The position numbers were made by a program, and so were the translations under genes. A DNA stretch of 64,000 bases from Burkholderia sp. L27(2015) (GTDB lineage: Bacteria; Pseudomonadota; Gammaproteobacteria; Burkholderiales; Burkholderiaceae): positions 663,518-727,517 of the forward strand of contig NZ_LMUX01000021.1 in NCBI RefSeq assembly GCF_009765705.1, given 5' to 3'. Shown here piece by piece: positions 1 through 8,894 of the stretch; position 1 is the stretch's first letter; every line of letters starts with the position of its first letter. The notes under the pieces are model-generated. The model was not told the DNA's origin. It searched no databases and saw only the letters and a list, made by a program, of their open reading frames with translations.

Positions 1-615
1 TGCCAGCCCCAGGCTCGGCTCGTCGAGCATCAGCAAGCGCGGCTGACCCATCAACGCCCGGCCCACCGCCAACATCTGCCGCTCCCCGCCCGAGAGCGTG
101 CCCGCCGCCTGCCGCCGCCGCTCCTTCAAGCGTGGGAACAAACCGAACACGGTCTCCAACTCGCTCATGTAGTGACGCTCCCCGCGCTTCTTGCGCGCGT
201 ACGCCCCCAACTGCAAATTGTCCTCCACCGTCATGCTCGAGAACAGTTCGCGCTTCTCCGGCACCAAGCACATGCCGCGTGCCACCCGCGCCTCGATGCT
301 CAACTCCTCGATCGACTCGCCCAGGTACGCGATGTGGCCCGACGCGTGTCCCGTGATCGGCAACGCGCCCATCAAGCCATTGAGCAACGTCGACTTGCCC
401 GCCCCGTTCGGCCCGATCACCGTCACGATCTGACCCGCCTGCACCCGCAAGCGCGCCCCGTGCAAGGCCTCCACCTTGCCGTAGCGCACCGCGAACTCGC
501 TCACCTCTAGAATTGGTGCGCTCGTCGGGTTCGCGTGGGGGCTGCTCGTGCTGCCCCGCGCATTGTCCTGGCTCGTTGCGGCCACCGGCGTGCCCTCGCT
601 GCGGTTTGCGTTCAT
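1..615 (-). CDS. livF: LivF-type ABC transporter ATPase, cluster A (3' end outside window)
   Basis: ATP-binding subunit of a branched-chain amino acid/amide-type importer, acting at the inner face of the membrane. The visible 205 residues hold a Walker A GPNGAGKST, a signature LSGGERQ and the Walker B LLMLDEP right at the window edge, so the C-terminal part and stop codon are missing. The start ATG at 615 overlaps the stop of the livM-livG fusion (ATGA), which indicates translational coupling. There is a 30-residue Ser/Ala-rich lead before the ATPase core. Family assignment is secure; the substrate is not known. Confidence 0.93.
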   Translation of the reverse strand, partial: MNANRSEGTPVAATSQDNARGSTSSPHANPTSAPILEVSEFAVRYGKVEALHGARLRVQAGQIVTVIGPNGAGKSTLLNGLMGALPITGHASGHIAYLGESIEELSIEARVARGMCLVPEKRELFSSMTVEDNLQLGAYARKKRGERHYMSELETVFGLFPRLKERRRQAAGTLSGGERQMLAVGRALMGQPRLLMLDEPSLGLA

Positions 616-2387
616 GCTTCCACCCCACCCAAGTACGCCTGCAGCACCGCCGCGTCCTGCTGCACCGTCTCGGGCAGCCCCTCCGCTATCTTCGTGCCGA
701 ACTCCATCACCACCAACCGGTCCGTCAGGTTCATCACGAAGTCCATGTCGTGCTCCACCAGCAACACGCTCATCCCCTCTTCCTTGAGCTTCGTGAGCAA
801 GCGCGCCAGCTGCTGTTTCTCCAGATACCGCAGCCCCGCCGCCGGCTCGTCCAACAGCAGCAGCACCGGGTCCGCACACAGCGCGCGCGCAATCTCCAGA
901 ATACGCTGCTGGCCCAGCGCCAGGCTGCCCGCCTCCTCGTGCAGGTGCGCGCCCAGCCCCACCCGCTCCAACTGCCGGGCCGCCTCCGCCATCAGTTGCG
1001 CTTCCTCCGCGCGGTTCATCCTCAGCACGCTGCGCCACACGCCCGCCCGGCCCCGCAGGTGAGCGCCCAGCGCCACGTTCTCCAGCACCGACATCCCCGC
1101 GAGCAGCCGCACATGCTGGAAGGTGCGCCCCACCCCGCGCCGTGCGATCTCGCGCGCGCGCAGCCGCTCGATGCGCTCGCCGTTGAACGTCACCGCCCCC
1201 GCGGTGGCCTGCAGCACCCCCGTCACCAAGTTGAAGGTCGTCGACTTGCCCGCCCCGTTCGGCCCGATCAGCCCGATGATCTCGCCGGCCTTCACCTCGA
1301 AGCTCACGTCGTTGACCGCCACCAGCCCGCCGAAGGTCTTGCGCACCGCTTCGAGCTTGAGCAGGCTGTGCCCCGCCGGCGGTTGCGTGCGCCGTGCCAG
1401 GGGCGCCGCGTTCGGCTCCACCGCCGTGGGTTTTGCGCTGGGCAGCCAGCGGCTCAGGTACGACCACACCCCGTCGCGCGCGTACTGCAGCAACACCACC
1501 AGCAGCACCCCGTACACGATGATTTCAAAGTTGCCGCTCTCGCCCAACAGCTTGGGCAGCAGCGTTTGCAGCCAGTCCTGCAGCAGCGTGAGGAGTGCTG
1601 CGCCCAGCAGCGCGCCCCACACCTGCGACACGCCCCCCACCACCGCCATGAACAGGTACTCGATGCCGTGATCCAGCCCGAACGGCGTCGGGTTCACCGA
1701 GCGCTGCAAGTGCGCGTACAGAAACCCCGAGAGCGCGGCCAGCACCGCCGCGTAGACGAAGATCACCACGCGCAGCCACCCCGTGTTGATGCCGAACGCC
1801 TCGGCCATCAGCGTGCCGCCCTTCAGTGCTCGGATCGCCCGCCCCGGGCGGCTGTCCAGCAAATTCAGCAGCGACATCACCGCCAGCACCACCACCGCCC
1901 AGATCAGGTAATAGATGCTGCGCCCGCTCTCCAGATGCCAGCCCAGCAGGTTCAGCACCGGGATGCCGTTGATCCCGTCGTACTTGCCCAGGAACTCCAG
2001 GTTCCCGAACAGGAAGTACAGCGCCAGGCCCCAGGCGATCGTGCCCAGCGGCAAGAAGTGCCCCGACAAGCGCATCGTCACCGCGCCCAGACACAGCGCC
2101 AGCAGCCCCGTGAGCACCACCCCGGCGATCAGCCCCAGCCACGGCGACAAGCCCAGCGTCGTGCTGACATAGCCGGTGGCGTACGCGCCGATCCCCACGA
2201 ACGCGGCCTGCCCGAACGAGGTCATGCCGCCCACCCCCGTGAGCAGCACCAGCCCCAGCGCCACCAGCGCATACAGCCCGATGTAGTTGAGCAGCGTCAC
2301 CCAGTATTCCGGGATCTGCACCGGCTGCGGCAGCACCGGCAACAACGCCAGTATCACCGCCAGTCCTAAGAGTCCTCTGTATTTCAT
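612..2387 (-). CDS. LivM permease fused to LivG ATPase, cluster A
   Basis: A single 591-residue protein carrying two subunits that are usually separate. Residues about 1-310 are a LivM-type permease with eight or more hydrophobic segments. A linker of about 35 residues rich in Pro/Ala follows, then a LivG-type ATPase from about residue 345 with Walker A GPNGAGKST, a signature-like LALGQQR and Walker B LLLLDEPAAGL. Cluster B in the same window encodes these subunits separately, which makes the contrast direct. It overlaps livF by four bases and lies 94 bases after livH. The reading frame is open throughout with no sign of frameshift. Permease-ATPase fusions of this type are known in the family, so it is uncommon rather than unique. 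Confidence 0.93.
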   Translation of the reverse strand: MKYRGLLGLAVILALLPVLPQPVQIPEYWVTLLNYIGLYALVALGLVLLTGVGGMTSFGQAAFVGIGAYATGYVSTTLGLSPWLGLIAGVVLTGLLALCLGAVTMRLSGHFLPLGTIAWGLALYFLFGNLEFLGKYDGINGIPVLNLLGWHLESGRSIYYLIWAVVVLAVMSLLNLLDSRPGRAIRALKGGTLMAEAFGINTGWLRVVIFVYAAVLAALSGFLYAHLQRSVNPTPFGLDHGIEYLFMAVVGGVSQVWGALLGAALLTLLQDWLQTLLPKLLGESGNFEIIVYGVLLVVLLQYARDGVWSYLSRWLPSAKPTAVEPNAAPLARRTQPPAGHSLLKLEAVRKTFGGLVAVNDVSFEVKAGEIIGLIGPNGAGKSTTFNLVTGVLQATAGAVTFNGERIERLRAREIARRGVGRTFQHVRLLAGMSVLENVALGAHLRGRAGVWRSVLRMNRAEEAQLMAEAARQLERVGLGAHLHEEAGSLALGQQRILEIARALCADPVLLLLDEPAAGLRYLEKQQLARLLTKLKEEGMSVLLVEHDMDFVMNLTDRLVVMEFGTKIAEGLPETVQQDAAVLQAYLGGVEA

Positions 2388-2395
2388 GTTGTCTC

Positions 2396-2459
2396 TTTCA
2401 TGCTGTGCTTCTCATCCTGTGCTTCGTCCGTGGCATGTCATGCTTCATGTCTCATGCCG
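2396..2459. repeat. Degenerate tandem array downstream of livH
   Basis: Read on the plus strand, two 14-base units (2396-2409, 2410-2423) share the core catnctgtgct. They are followed by three looser 12-base units built on tgtcatg (2424-2459). The array lies 22 bases past the stop of livH and before livM-livG. It is one of a set of such arrays near gene ends in this window. Confidence 0.55.
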
Positions 2460-2481
2460 GGGGTTTCGTCGTCCGTGCGCG

Positions 2482-3546
2482 CTACTCTTCGCTGTCGTCC
2501 AGCGTATGGCTGGCCAGCGAGCGCCACAGCAGCACCGGGATGATCAGCGTGAACACGATCACCTCCTTGTACGCGCTCGCCCAGAACGACGAGTACGACT
2601 CCAGCAGCCCCACCAGCAATGCGCCCGCTGCCGCCAGCGGGTAGCTCGCCAGCCCGCCGATGATCGCCCCCACGAACCCCTTCAGCCCCATCAGGAAGCC
2701 CGAGTCGTAGTAGATCGTCGTGAGCGGCGCCACCAGCATCCCGCACCACGCCCCCAGCGCCGCCGCCAGCGTGAACGCCAGCTTGCCCGCCTGCGCCGTG
2801 CCGATCCCCATCAGCCGCGCCCCCAACCGGTTCACCGCTGTCGCCCGCAACGCCTTGCCCGACAGCGTGCGCCCGAAGTACACGTACAACGCGCCGATCA
2901 GCACCACGCTGCTGCCCATCACCCATAGGCTTTGTCCCGAGATCGTCACGCTACCCAGCGTCACGCTCGCATCCGAGAACGCCGTGGTGCGCGAGCCCTC
3001 CGCACCAAACATCAACAAGCCCAGTCCCACCAGCGCGAAGTGCACCCCCACCGAGACGATCAGCAGCAGTAGCGTGCTCGCCTCCGCCAGCGGCGCAAAC
3101 GCGAGCCGGTAGATCAGCGGGCCCATGGGCGTGACGATCAACAGCGCCAGCCCCACCTGCACCACCAGCGGCAGGTTCGCACCGTACCCCGCCAGCAGCG
3201 CCTGCGTGAGCCCGAACACCGCCACCGGGAACAGCACGTAACGCCCCGCCAGTACCGGCAGCGTGCGCCACGCCCGACGCCGCTCGCCCGCGTGGCTGAG
3301 CACCCGCGCGCACTCCGCCAGGAAACACCCCGCCCCCAGCACCAGCAGCAGCCAGCACGTGCCCGGCAACTTCTGCATCTGCAGCGCCGCCAGCGTGAGC
3401 GCCCCGTACGACACGAACTCCCCCGCAGGGATCAGGATCACCCGCGTCACCGAGAACACCAGCACCAGCGACAGCGCGAGCAGCGCATAGATCGCCCCGC
3501 TCGTGATGCCGTCCTGCAGCAGGATCGCCGCGATTGATAAATCCAT
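2482..3546 (-). CDS. livH: LivH-type ABC transporter permease, cluster A
   Basis: Inner-membrane permease of a branched-chain amino acid/amide importer, 354 residues with about nine hydrophobic segments and the LivH-like start [20 protein letters not shown]. The frame is open further upstream to 3588, but that stretch translates a terminator hairpin. The ATG at 3546 is preceded by AGGAAGT and starts the conserved sequence, so it is the start used here. Residues about 85-125 form a hydrophilic insertion ([16 protein letters not shown]) that is longer than usual for LivH. Downstream is the livM-livG fusion, upstream livJ. Confidence 0.93.
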   Translation of the reverse strand: MDLSIAAILLQDGITSGAIYALLALSLVLVFSVTRVILIPAGEFVSYGALTLAALQMQKLPGTCWLLLVLGAGCFLAECARVLSHAGERRRAWRTLPVLAGRYVLFPVAVFGLTQALLAGYGANLPLVVQVGLALLIVTPMGPLIYRLAFAPLAEASTLLLLIVSVGVHFALVGLGLLMFGAEGSRTTAFSDASVTLGSVTISGQSLWVMGSSVVLIGALYVYFGRTLSGKALRATAVNRLGARLMGIGTAQAGKLAFTLAAALGAWCGMLVAPLTTIYYDSGFLMGLKGFVGAIIGGLASYPLAAAGALLVGLLESYSSFWASAYKEVIVFTLIIPVLLWRSLASHTLDDSEE

Positions 3547-3557
3547 ACTTCCTCGAT

Positions 3558-3585
3558 AAAAAAAACCCGCGCCACCGGCGCGGGG
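3558..3585 (-). terminator. Rho-independent terminator between livJ and livH
   Basis: A perfect 8-bp stem (3566-3573 with 3577-3584, three-base loop) is followed on the minus strand by eight Ts (3565-3558). It ends 11 bases before the livH start and sits after livJ. This should make most transcripts stop after the binding protein, giving excess binding protein over permease. Confidence 0.9.
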
Positions 3586-3644
3586 CACCTACGCTTTTAC
3601 TGCTTCGCTTGACGCCTTACTGCGCGCTTTACCTGATGCCTGAC

Positions 3645-4820
3645 TTACTGCTGCAGCTTCCACTTGCCGTCCACGATCTCCACCATCACCCGTGCCCGCT
3701 CATCCAACCCGTTGTGGTTCTGCGGCGTCGTGTTCATGATCCCGTGCGACAGCGGCAAGTCCTTCACGTTCTCCAGCGCCGTGCGCAACGCGGCACGAAA
3801 CTCGGGCGTGCCGGGCTGCGCCGTCTTCAGTGCCACAGGAACCGCCCGGTTCAGCATCTGACCGGCGTCCCACGCGTGCCCACCGAACGTCGCGATGCTA
3901 CCCGCGCCGTACACCTTCTCATACGCCTCGCGGTACGTCGTCGCCGACGCCTTCACCGGGTTGCTCGCCGGCAATTGCTCCGACACCAGCAACGGGCCCG
4001 CCGGCAGGAACGTACCTTCACACGCACGGCCGCACACGCGCAGGAAGTCGTTGTTCGCCACCCCGTGCGTCTGGTAGATCTTGCCCTTATACCCACGCTC
4101 CTTGAGCGCCGACTCCGGCAACGCCGCCGGCGTCCCCGAGCCCGCGATCAGCACCGCGTCCGGGTTCGCGCTCGTGAGCTTCAGGATCTGCCCCGTCACC
4201 GACGTGTCGCCCCGGTTGTAGCGCTCCACGTCCACCAACTGCAGGTGGTTCGCCGCCGCCGCCTTCGTGAACTCGCTCAACCAGCTCTCGCCGTACCCGT
4301 CCGAGAAGCCGATAAAGCCCACCGACTTCACCCCGTGCTGCGCCATGTGCTGGGCAATCGCGTTAGCCATCAAGCTGTCGTTTTGCGGCACCTTGAACAC
4401 CCACGCGCGCTTGGCGTCCATCGGCTCGATGATCCCCGCCGACGCCGCCAGCGAGATCACCGGCGTGTGCGTCTCCGCCGCCACCTCCGTCATCGCCAGC
4501 GCGTTGGGCGTCACGCTCGAGCCGATCACCGCATCCACGTGGTCCTCGCTCGTGAGCTTGCGCATGTTCTGCACCGCGTGCGTCACGTCCGTCGCGTCGT
4601 CCAGCACGATGTACTCCACGCTCTTGCCGCCCATCTCCTTGGGCAGCAGCGCGATCGTGTTCTTCTCCGGAATTCCCAACGACGCCGCCGGGCCCGTCGA
4701 GGATAGCGTCACCCCGATCTTGATCTGCGCTTGCGCCATACCCGCGGCGCCCAGCAGACCCACGCCCAACAGCACGCCAGCCACAACCCCAAACTTGTTC
4801 TTCTTCTGTACGACCTTCAT
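3645..4820 (-). CDS. livJ: Periplasmic amino-acid-type binding protein, cluster A
   Basis: Substrate-binding lipocalin-unrelated type I periplasmic binding protein of the Leu/Ile/Val-binding family, 391 residues. It has a Lys-rich n-region, a hydrophobic core and a cleavage site after AQA, followed by QIKIGVTLSSTGP, the usual family opening. The two Cys near residue 265 (CGRACEG) may form a disulfide. The ATG has a GGAG about 8 bases upstream. It is the first gene of cluster A and is followed by an intrinsic terminator, so it is probably the most abundant product. Its substrate cannot be named; binding proteins of this family also take amides, urea or aromatic acids. Confidence 0.93.
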   Translation of the reverse strand: MKVVQKKNKFGVVAGVLLGVGLLGAAGMAQAQIKIGVTLSSTGPAASLGIPEKNTIALLPKEMGGKSVEYIVLDDATDVTHAVQNMRKLTSEDHVDAVIGSSVTPNALAMTEVAAETHTPVISLAASAGIIEPMDAKRAWVFKVPQNDSLMANAIAQHMAQHGVKSVGFIGFSDGYGESWLSEFTKAAAANHLQLVDVERYNRGDTSVTGQILKLTSANPDAVLIAGSGTPAALPESALKERGYKGKIYQTHGVANNDFLRVCGRACEGTFLPAGPLLVSEQLPASNPVKASATTYREAYEKVYGAGSIATFGGHAWDAGQMLNRAVPVALKTAQPGTPEFRAALRTALENVKDLPLSHGIMNTTPQNHNGLDERARVMVEIVDGKWKLQQ

Positions 4821-4892
4821 CTCTCAGTCTCCTCGGTGTGTTCCGCTTCTTTAGCTCAGCGCGGATCGCGATAAAAAATAAACAACTTCAAT

Positions 4893-4957
4893 GACGGCAG
4901 CGCATTCCTGCGCCGTCGTGCTCGAGAAAACCGCCTCCTCTGTCACATACGAGGCGG
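4893..4957 (-). promoter_or_regulatory. Two hairpins in the untranslated leader of cluster A
   Basis: On the minus strand a 7-bp stem (4931-4937 with 4951-4957, 13-base loop) is followed at once by TTTTCTC. About 10 bases later comes a second hairpin (4893-4898 with 4912-4917, extendable) and then a U-rich stretch before the livJ start. This layout fits an attenuator or a processed leader. No short leader peptide rich in regulatory codons was recognised. Confidence 0.45.
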
Positions 4958-5154
4958 ACCCAAAAAATACTTTGGAATACTAATTTATTGACGATGACCG
5001 CCGCACCGCAAATCGCAGACCCGCGCGCATAACATGCCGCGACGCCGACAAACACAAGGTAACACCCGATGCCTGACGAAACGCAGACAAGATGCAAACA
5101 AGACGCGAGGGGGAATGCAAGCGAAGAGGGGCGATCATAAAAAATTTGGACAAA

Positions 5155-5192
5155 TAAAAAGCGCTGTTGGATTTAACACCCAACAGCGCTTT
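5155..5192 (-). terminator. Strong terminator ending cluster B
   Basis: A 13-bp stem (5158-5170 with 5180-5192, nine-base loop) is followed on the minus strand by a T-rich run (TTTTTATTTG). It lies about 200 bases past the livM stop at 5397 and separates cluster B from cluster A on the same strand. The 5193-5396 stretch between holds no convincing gene, only a loose inverted repeat around 5333-5388. The stretch 4958-5154 presumably holds the promoter of cluster A, but no clear -35/-10 pair was seen. Confidence 0.88.
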
Positions 5193-5396
5193 CCGTGGCA
5201 CTGAATGCCTTATTGTCTCCTCGTTCCCCGCCTTGCAAATGCGGTGCATCGAACTGACCGAAAGATAAACCATCGACGCCCCTTGCGACAAGCTAGCATT
5301 TACCCTAGGAAGGTGCAAAACCGTCCATTTTGGTGAAAGTCGGCAGCATTATCGCGACTGCATGCACCTAGGCAGCGCCGACTTCCACCGCCGCGT

Positions 5397-6368
5397 TCAC
5401 GATCTGAGCGGCTTTACCCGCGCTACGATTTCGCCGACGATCCCCCGACGGAACGCCAGCACGCAGAGAATAAAAATGAGTCCGATCACGATGGTGACCG
5501 ACTCGCCCAGTGAGTTGAACCACTGAACGCCCGTCACAGAGGCCAGGAAGCTCCCGATGTCCCCCAGCCTATCCTCCAGTGCCACGATGATAAACGCGCC
5601 CACCAGCGGCCCGAACAAGGTCCCCATGCCACCTACCAGCGTCATCAGGATCACCAGGCCGGAAGTCGACCAATGCGCGTCGCCCAGGGTCTCGAAACCG
5701 AGCACCAGCGCCTTGAGCGATCCGGCCAGCGCCGCGAGCCCCGCCGACAGCACGAACGCAAGCAGCTTGAAACGATCGGTGTCATACCCCAGCGAAATTG
5801 CGCGTGGCTCATTCTCCTTGATCGCCGCCAGCACCCAACCGAACGGCGAATGCACGATGCGCACGATCAACAGGAACGCTAGCACCATGATCGCGACCAC
5901 AACGAAATAGAGCGTCAAATCGGAATCGAGCGAGAGCACCCCGAACAGCTTGCCGCGAGCGATGCCCTGCAGGCCGTCTTCGCCGTGCGTAAGCGGTATC
6001 TGCAGAAACACGAAATACAGCAGTTGGGCCAGCGCCAGGGTAATCATCGCAAAGTAGATACCTTGGCGGCGAATCGCCAACACCCCCATCACAAACCCCA
6101 GCACCACGCCGGCGACCACTCCGGCGAGGATGCCGAGTTCGGGCGTCAGGCCCAGCGTCTGGATCGCGTAACCGGTAACGTAGCCGGCGGAGCCGAGAAA
6201 CGCCGCGTGCCCGAAAGACAGCAACCCGGTATAGCCGATCAGCAAATTAAATGCCGCGGCAAAAAGCGCAAAGCACAGCACCTTCATCAGGAACAGGGGA
6301 TACACGCCCAGCCACGGCGCCACCAGCAGGCCCAACAGCAGCAACCCGTAAAGCGCTTTCTTAAGCAT
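5397..6368 (-). CDS. livM: LivM-type ABC transporter permease, cluster B
   Basis: Inner-membrane permease, 323 residues, mostly hydrophobic, with the family's GYTGLLSFGHAAFLG segment near residue 45 and the cytoplasmic coupling region around AIKENEPRAISLGYD. It begins 10 bases after livH in the same operon and is the last gene before the terminator at 5155-5192. Unlike the cluster A counterpart it is not fused to an ATPase. Confidence 0.94.
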   Translation of the reverse strand: MLKKALYGLLLLGLLVAPWLGVYPLFLMKVLCFALFAAAFNLLIGYTGLLSFGHAAFLGSAGYVTGYAIQTLGLTPELGILAGVVAGVVLGFVMGVLAIRRQGIYFAMITLALAQLLYFVFLQIPLTHGEDGLQGIARGKLFGVLSLDSDLTLYFVVVAIMVLAFLLIVRIVHSPFGWVLAAIKENEPRAISLGYDTDRFKLLAFVLSAGLAALAGSLKALVLGFETLGDAHWSTSGLVILMTLVGGMGTLFGPLVGAFIIVALEDRLGDIGSFLASVTGVQWFNSLGESVTIVIGLIFILCVLAFRRGIVGEIVARVKPLRS

Positions 6369-6378
6369 TGCTGTCCTT

Positions 6379-7263
6379 TTACTTTTCTTTACCGAACAGG
6401 CCCGCCGGACGAACCAGCAGCACCAGTACCATGATCACGAACACGACGGTCGCCGACCCTTCCGGGTAAAACACGCGCGTGAGCCCTTCCACCACGCCAA
6501 GCATCAGGCCGGTCAGGATAGAGCCCATGATCGAACCCATGCCGCCGATCACCACCACCGCAAACACGGTAATGATCATAGGCTGCCCCATCAACGGCGA
6601 AATCTGAATCACCGGAGCCGCCAGCACACCCGCAAATGCCGCCAGCGCGAGGCCGAAGGCGTAGGTGAGCGTAACCATCAGCGGCACGTTGATACCAAAG
6701 GCTCCGACCAGCCGCGGGTTTTCGGTACCGGCACGCAAATAGGCACCCAGCTTGGTCTTCTCGATCACGAACCAGGTCGCGAAACAAACCGTCAACGACG
6801 CCACCACCACCCAGGCGCGGTAGTTCGGCAAGTACATGAAGCCGAGGTTGGTCGCGCCCGTCAACAGTGCAGGTACGTCGTAAGGCTGGCCCGAAGATCC
6901 GTAGATCGAACGGAACACGCCTTCGATCACCAAGGTGATGCCGAACGTCAGCAACAAGCCATATAAGTGGTCGAGTTGATAGAGCCAGCGCAACAAGGTG
7001 CGCTCAAGCACGATGCCGAACAGGCCGACGACCAAGGGCGCGAGGATCAGCATGGGCCAATAGCCGATGCCGAAATAGGCGAACCCCATCCAGGTGACCA
7101 TCGCACCGAGCATGAAGGTTGCGCCATGCGAAAAATTGATGACGTTGAGCAGGCCGAAAATCACCGCAAGGCCCAGGCTCAGGATCGCGTAGAACGAGCC
7201 GTTCACGAGGCCCAGCAGCAGCTGACTCAGCATAGCCGGCAACGGAATGCCAAAGATATCCAT
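6379..7263 (-). CDS. livH: LivH-type ABC transporter permease, cluster B
   Basis: Inner-membrane permease, 294 residues, with the typical early segment GLVNGSFYAILSLGLAVIFG and the NFSHGATFMLGAM motif. The frame stays open upstream to 7347, but family alignment by eye starts at MDIFGIPLPAML, so the ATG at 7263 is chosen; its ribosome-binding site is weak. The stretch of 278 bases between it and the upstream binding-protein gene (7264-7541) holds no gene and no clear terminator. Confidence 0.92.
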   Translation of the reverse strand: MDIFGIPLPAMLSQLLLGLVNGSFYAILSLGLAVIFGLLNVINFSHGATFMLGAMVTWMGFAYFGIGYWPMLILAPLVVGLFGIVLERTLLRWLYQLDHLYGLLLTFGITLVIEGVFRSIYGSSGQPYDVPALLTGATNLGFMYLPNYRAWVVVASLTVCFATWFVIEKTKLGAYLRAGTENPRLVGAFGINVPLMVTLTYAFGLALAAFAGVLAAPVIQISPLMGQPMIITVFAVVVIGGMGSIMGSILTGLMLGVVEGLTRVFYPEGSATVVFVIMVLVLLVRPAGLFGKEK

Positions 7264-7541
7264 CGAATCGGTCTGTCCGCTTGAATAACCAAAAGAAACG
7301 CCCACGTTTGCACGGTGTGCGGTGTAAAGGCGCATGAATGCGTGCAACGCCCGGTCCTGCCTATGGCTAGAGACAGACGCGCCGCGGACCTTGAGGTCAC
7401 CCGACGCGCCGCCCTTCGCTATTTACCGCTCTTCATATCGTCGATCAAGCCGACGACCCTTCTTCGACGGATGGCCGGGCAGGGGTCGAGGCATAGTCAA
7501 CTCAACACCCGAGGTACTTCCACGGGGTTACTTCCAGCGAG

Positions 7542-8750
7542 TTACTTCCACATCGCGCAACGCGTTTCAGCCTTGGTCGTGAAAGCTTGATCGCCCGGCA
7601 CTGTCGCGACCACCTTGTAGTAGTCCCACGGCTTGGTCGATTCGCTCGGCTTCTTCACTTGCATCAAGTACATGTCGTGAATCATCGAACCATCGGCGCG
7701 GATGTAGCCCTTGGCGTAGAAGTCGTTGACGCCAGCCTTCTTCATCTGAGCAGCAACCTTATCCGGATCGGTCGAACCGACTGCCTGAACTGCCTTGAGC
7801 CAGTTCATCGTGGCCGAATAGTCAGCCGCCTGCAGGCTGCCCGGCTCTTTCTTCATCTTGTCGAAGTAACGTGCCGCCCATGCGCGCGACGCAGGGTTCT
7901 GATCCCAATACCAGCTATCCGTGAGCAACAGGCCTTGCGTGGTCTCCAGGCCCAAACTGTTCACGTCGGCGAGGAAGACCAGCAGTGCCGCGATCTTCAT
8001 CGTCTTGGTGATGCCAAACTCTTTGGCCGCCTTGATCGAATTCACCGTGTCGCCGCCGGCGTTAGCCAAACCGAGCACCTGCGCCTTCGATGCCTGCGCC
8101 TGCAACAGGAACGACGAAAAATCCGATGCCGACAGCGGATGGCGTGCTGCGCCAAGCACCTTGCCGCCATTGGCCAGCACCACCGTGGTGGCAGCCTTCT
8201 CAAGCGCCTTGCCGAATGCGTAGTCGGCTGTCAGGAAATACCAGGTCTTGCCATCGGGTTGCTTGGTAATGGCCGAGCCCGCTACCTTCGCAAGCGCGGT
8301 GGTGTCATACGCGTAGTGGATCGACAGCGGCGAGCATTGCTCATTGGTCAGATTGTCCGCACCAGCGCCGACGTTGATGTAGAGCTTTTTCTTTTCGATC
8401 GCAACTTGGTTGGTCGCCAGTGCCGTGCCCGAGTTGGTGCCGCCGAGGATGAAGTCGACGCCGTCACGGTCGAACCATTCGCGCGCGCGCGATGCGGCGA
8501 TATCCGGTTTGTTCTGGTGATCGGCCAACAGCAGCTCGATCGGTTTGCCGTTGACCTTGCCGCCGAAATCGGCAATTGCCATGCGCACGGCTTCCACGCC
8601 GCCCTGGCCATCGATATCGGCGTACACGCCCGACAAATCCGTGATGAAGCCCATCTTGACCGTATCGCCAGCGGCGTTAGCCACCGGCATGCTGCCCAGC
8701 GCCGCAACCATGGTCAAAGCCACCGCACCCGCGAGTTTCTTGAGTTTCAT
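7542..8750 (-). CDS. livJ: Periplasmic amino-acid-type binding protein, cluster B
   Basis: Type I periplasmic binding protein, 402 residues. A signal peptide ends at ANA, followed by GDTVKMGFITDLSGVYAD. The opening with DLSGVYADIDG and the HQNKPDIAASRAREWFD stretch place it in a subgroup distinct from the cluster A protein, so the two transporters probably have different substrates. A strong AGGGAGAC precedes the ATG. It lies between livF and livH of the same operon. Confidence 0.93.
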   Translation of the reverse strand: MKLKKLAGAVALTMVAALGSMPVANAAGDTVKMGFITDLSGVYADIDGQGGVEAVRMAIADFGGKVNGKPIELLLADHQNKPDIAASRAREWFDRDGVDFILGGTNSGTALATNQVAIEKKKLYINVGAGADNLTNEQCSPLSIHYAYDTTALAKVAGSAITKQPDGKTWYFLTADYAFGKALEKAATTVVLANGGKVLGAARHPLSASDFSSFLLQAQASKAQVLGLANAGGDTVNSIKAAKEFGITKTMKIAALLVFLADVNSLGLETTQGLLLTDSWYWDQNPASRAWAARYFDKMKKEPGSLQAADYSATMNWLKAVQAVGSTDPDKVAAQMKKAGVNDFYAKGYIRADGSMIHDMYLMQVKKPSESTKPWDYYKVVATVPGDQAFTTKAETRCAMWK

Positions 8751-8785
8751 GCCCTGTCTCCCTTGTCGTGAATCTTCTTGTAGGT

Positions 8786-8809
8786 AAAAAAAACGGATTG
8801 CGCAAACCG
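8786..8809 (-). terminator. Weak hairpin with T-run in the leader of the cluster B binding protein gene
   Basis: An interrupted stem (8794-8809, one mismatch) is followed on the minus strand by eight Ts (8793-8786). It lies in the 144-base gap between livF and livJ, 36 bases before the livJ ATG. It may weakly terminate transcripts from livGF or shape a processed 5' end. Confidence 0.4.
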
Positions 8810-8894
8810 CGCGTATGTTACTGGCCCCTTACGAGGTCGGCGCCGCTTACGCATACGCCCCCAGCGCTATACGGCGCCACAGCGCAGAACTCCC

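Noticed and set aside
513-2369. 618-residue open frame on the plus strand
   Set aside because: It is exactly antisense to the livM-livG fusion, is very rich in Arg, Gln, His and Pro, and has no domain; a product of GC-rich codon bias.
3534-4706. 390-residue plus-strand open frame
   Set aside because: Antisense to the binding-protein gene, Arg/His-rich, no recognisable motif.
4888-5318. Two minus-strand open frames (69 and 112 residues) upstream of livJ
   Set aside because: They overlap the terminator and leader hairpins, lack ribosome-binding sites and resemble no protein family.
7587-8771. 394-residue plus-strand open frame
   Set aside because: Antisense to the cluster B binding-protein gene, without family features.
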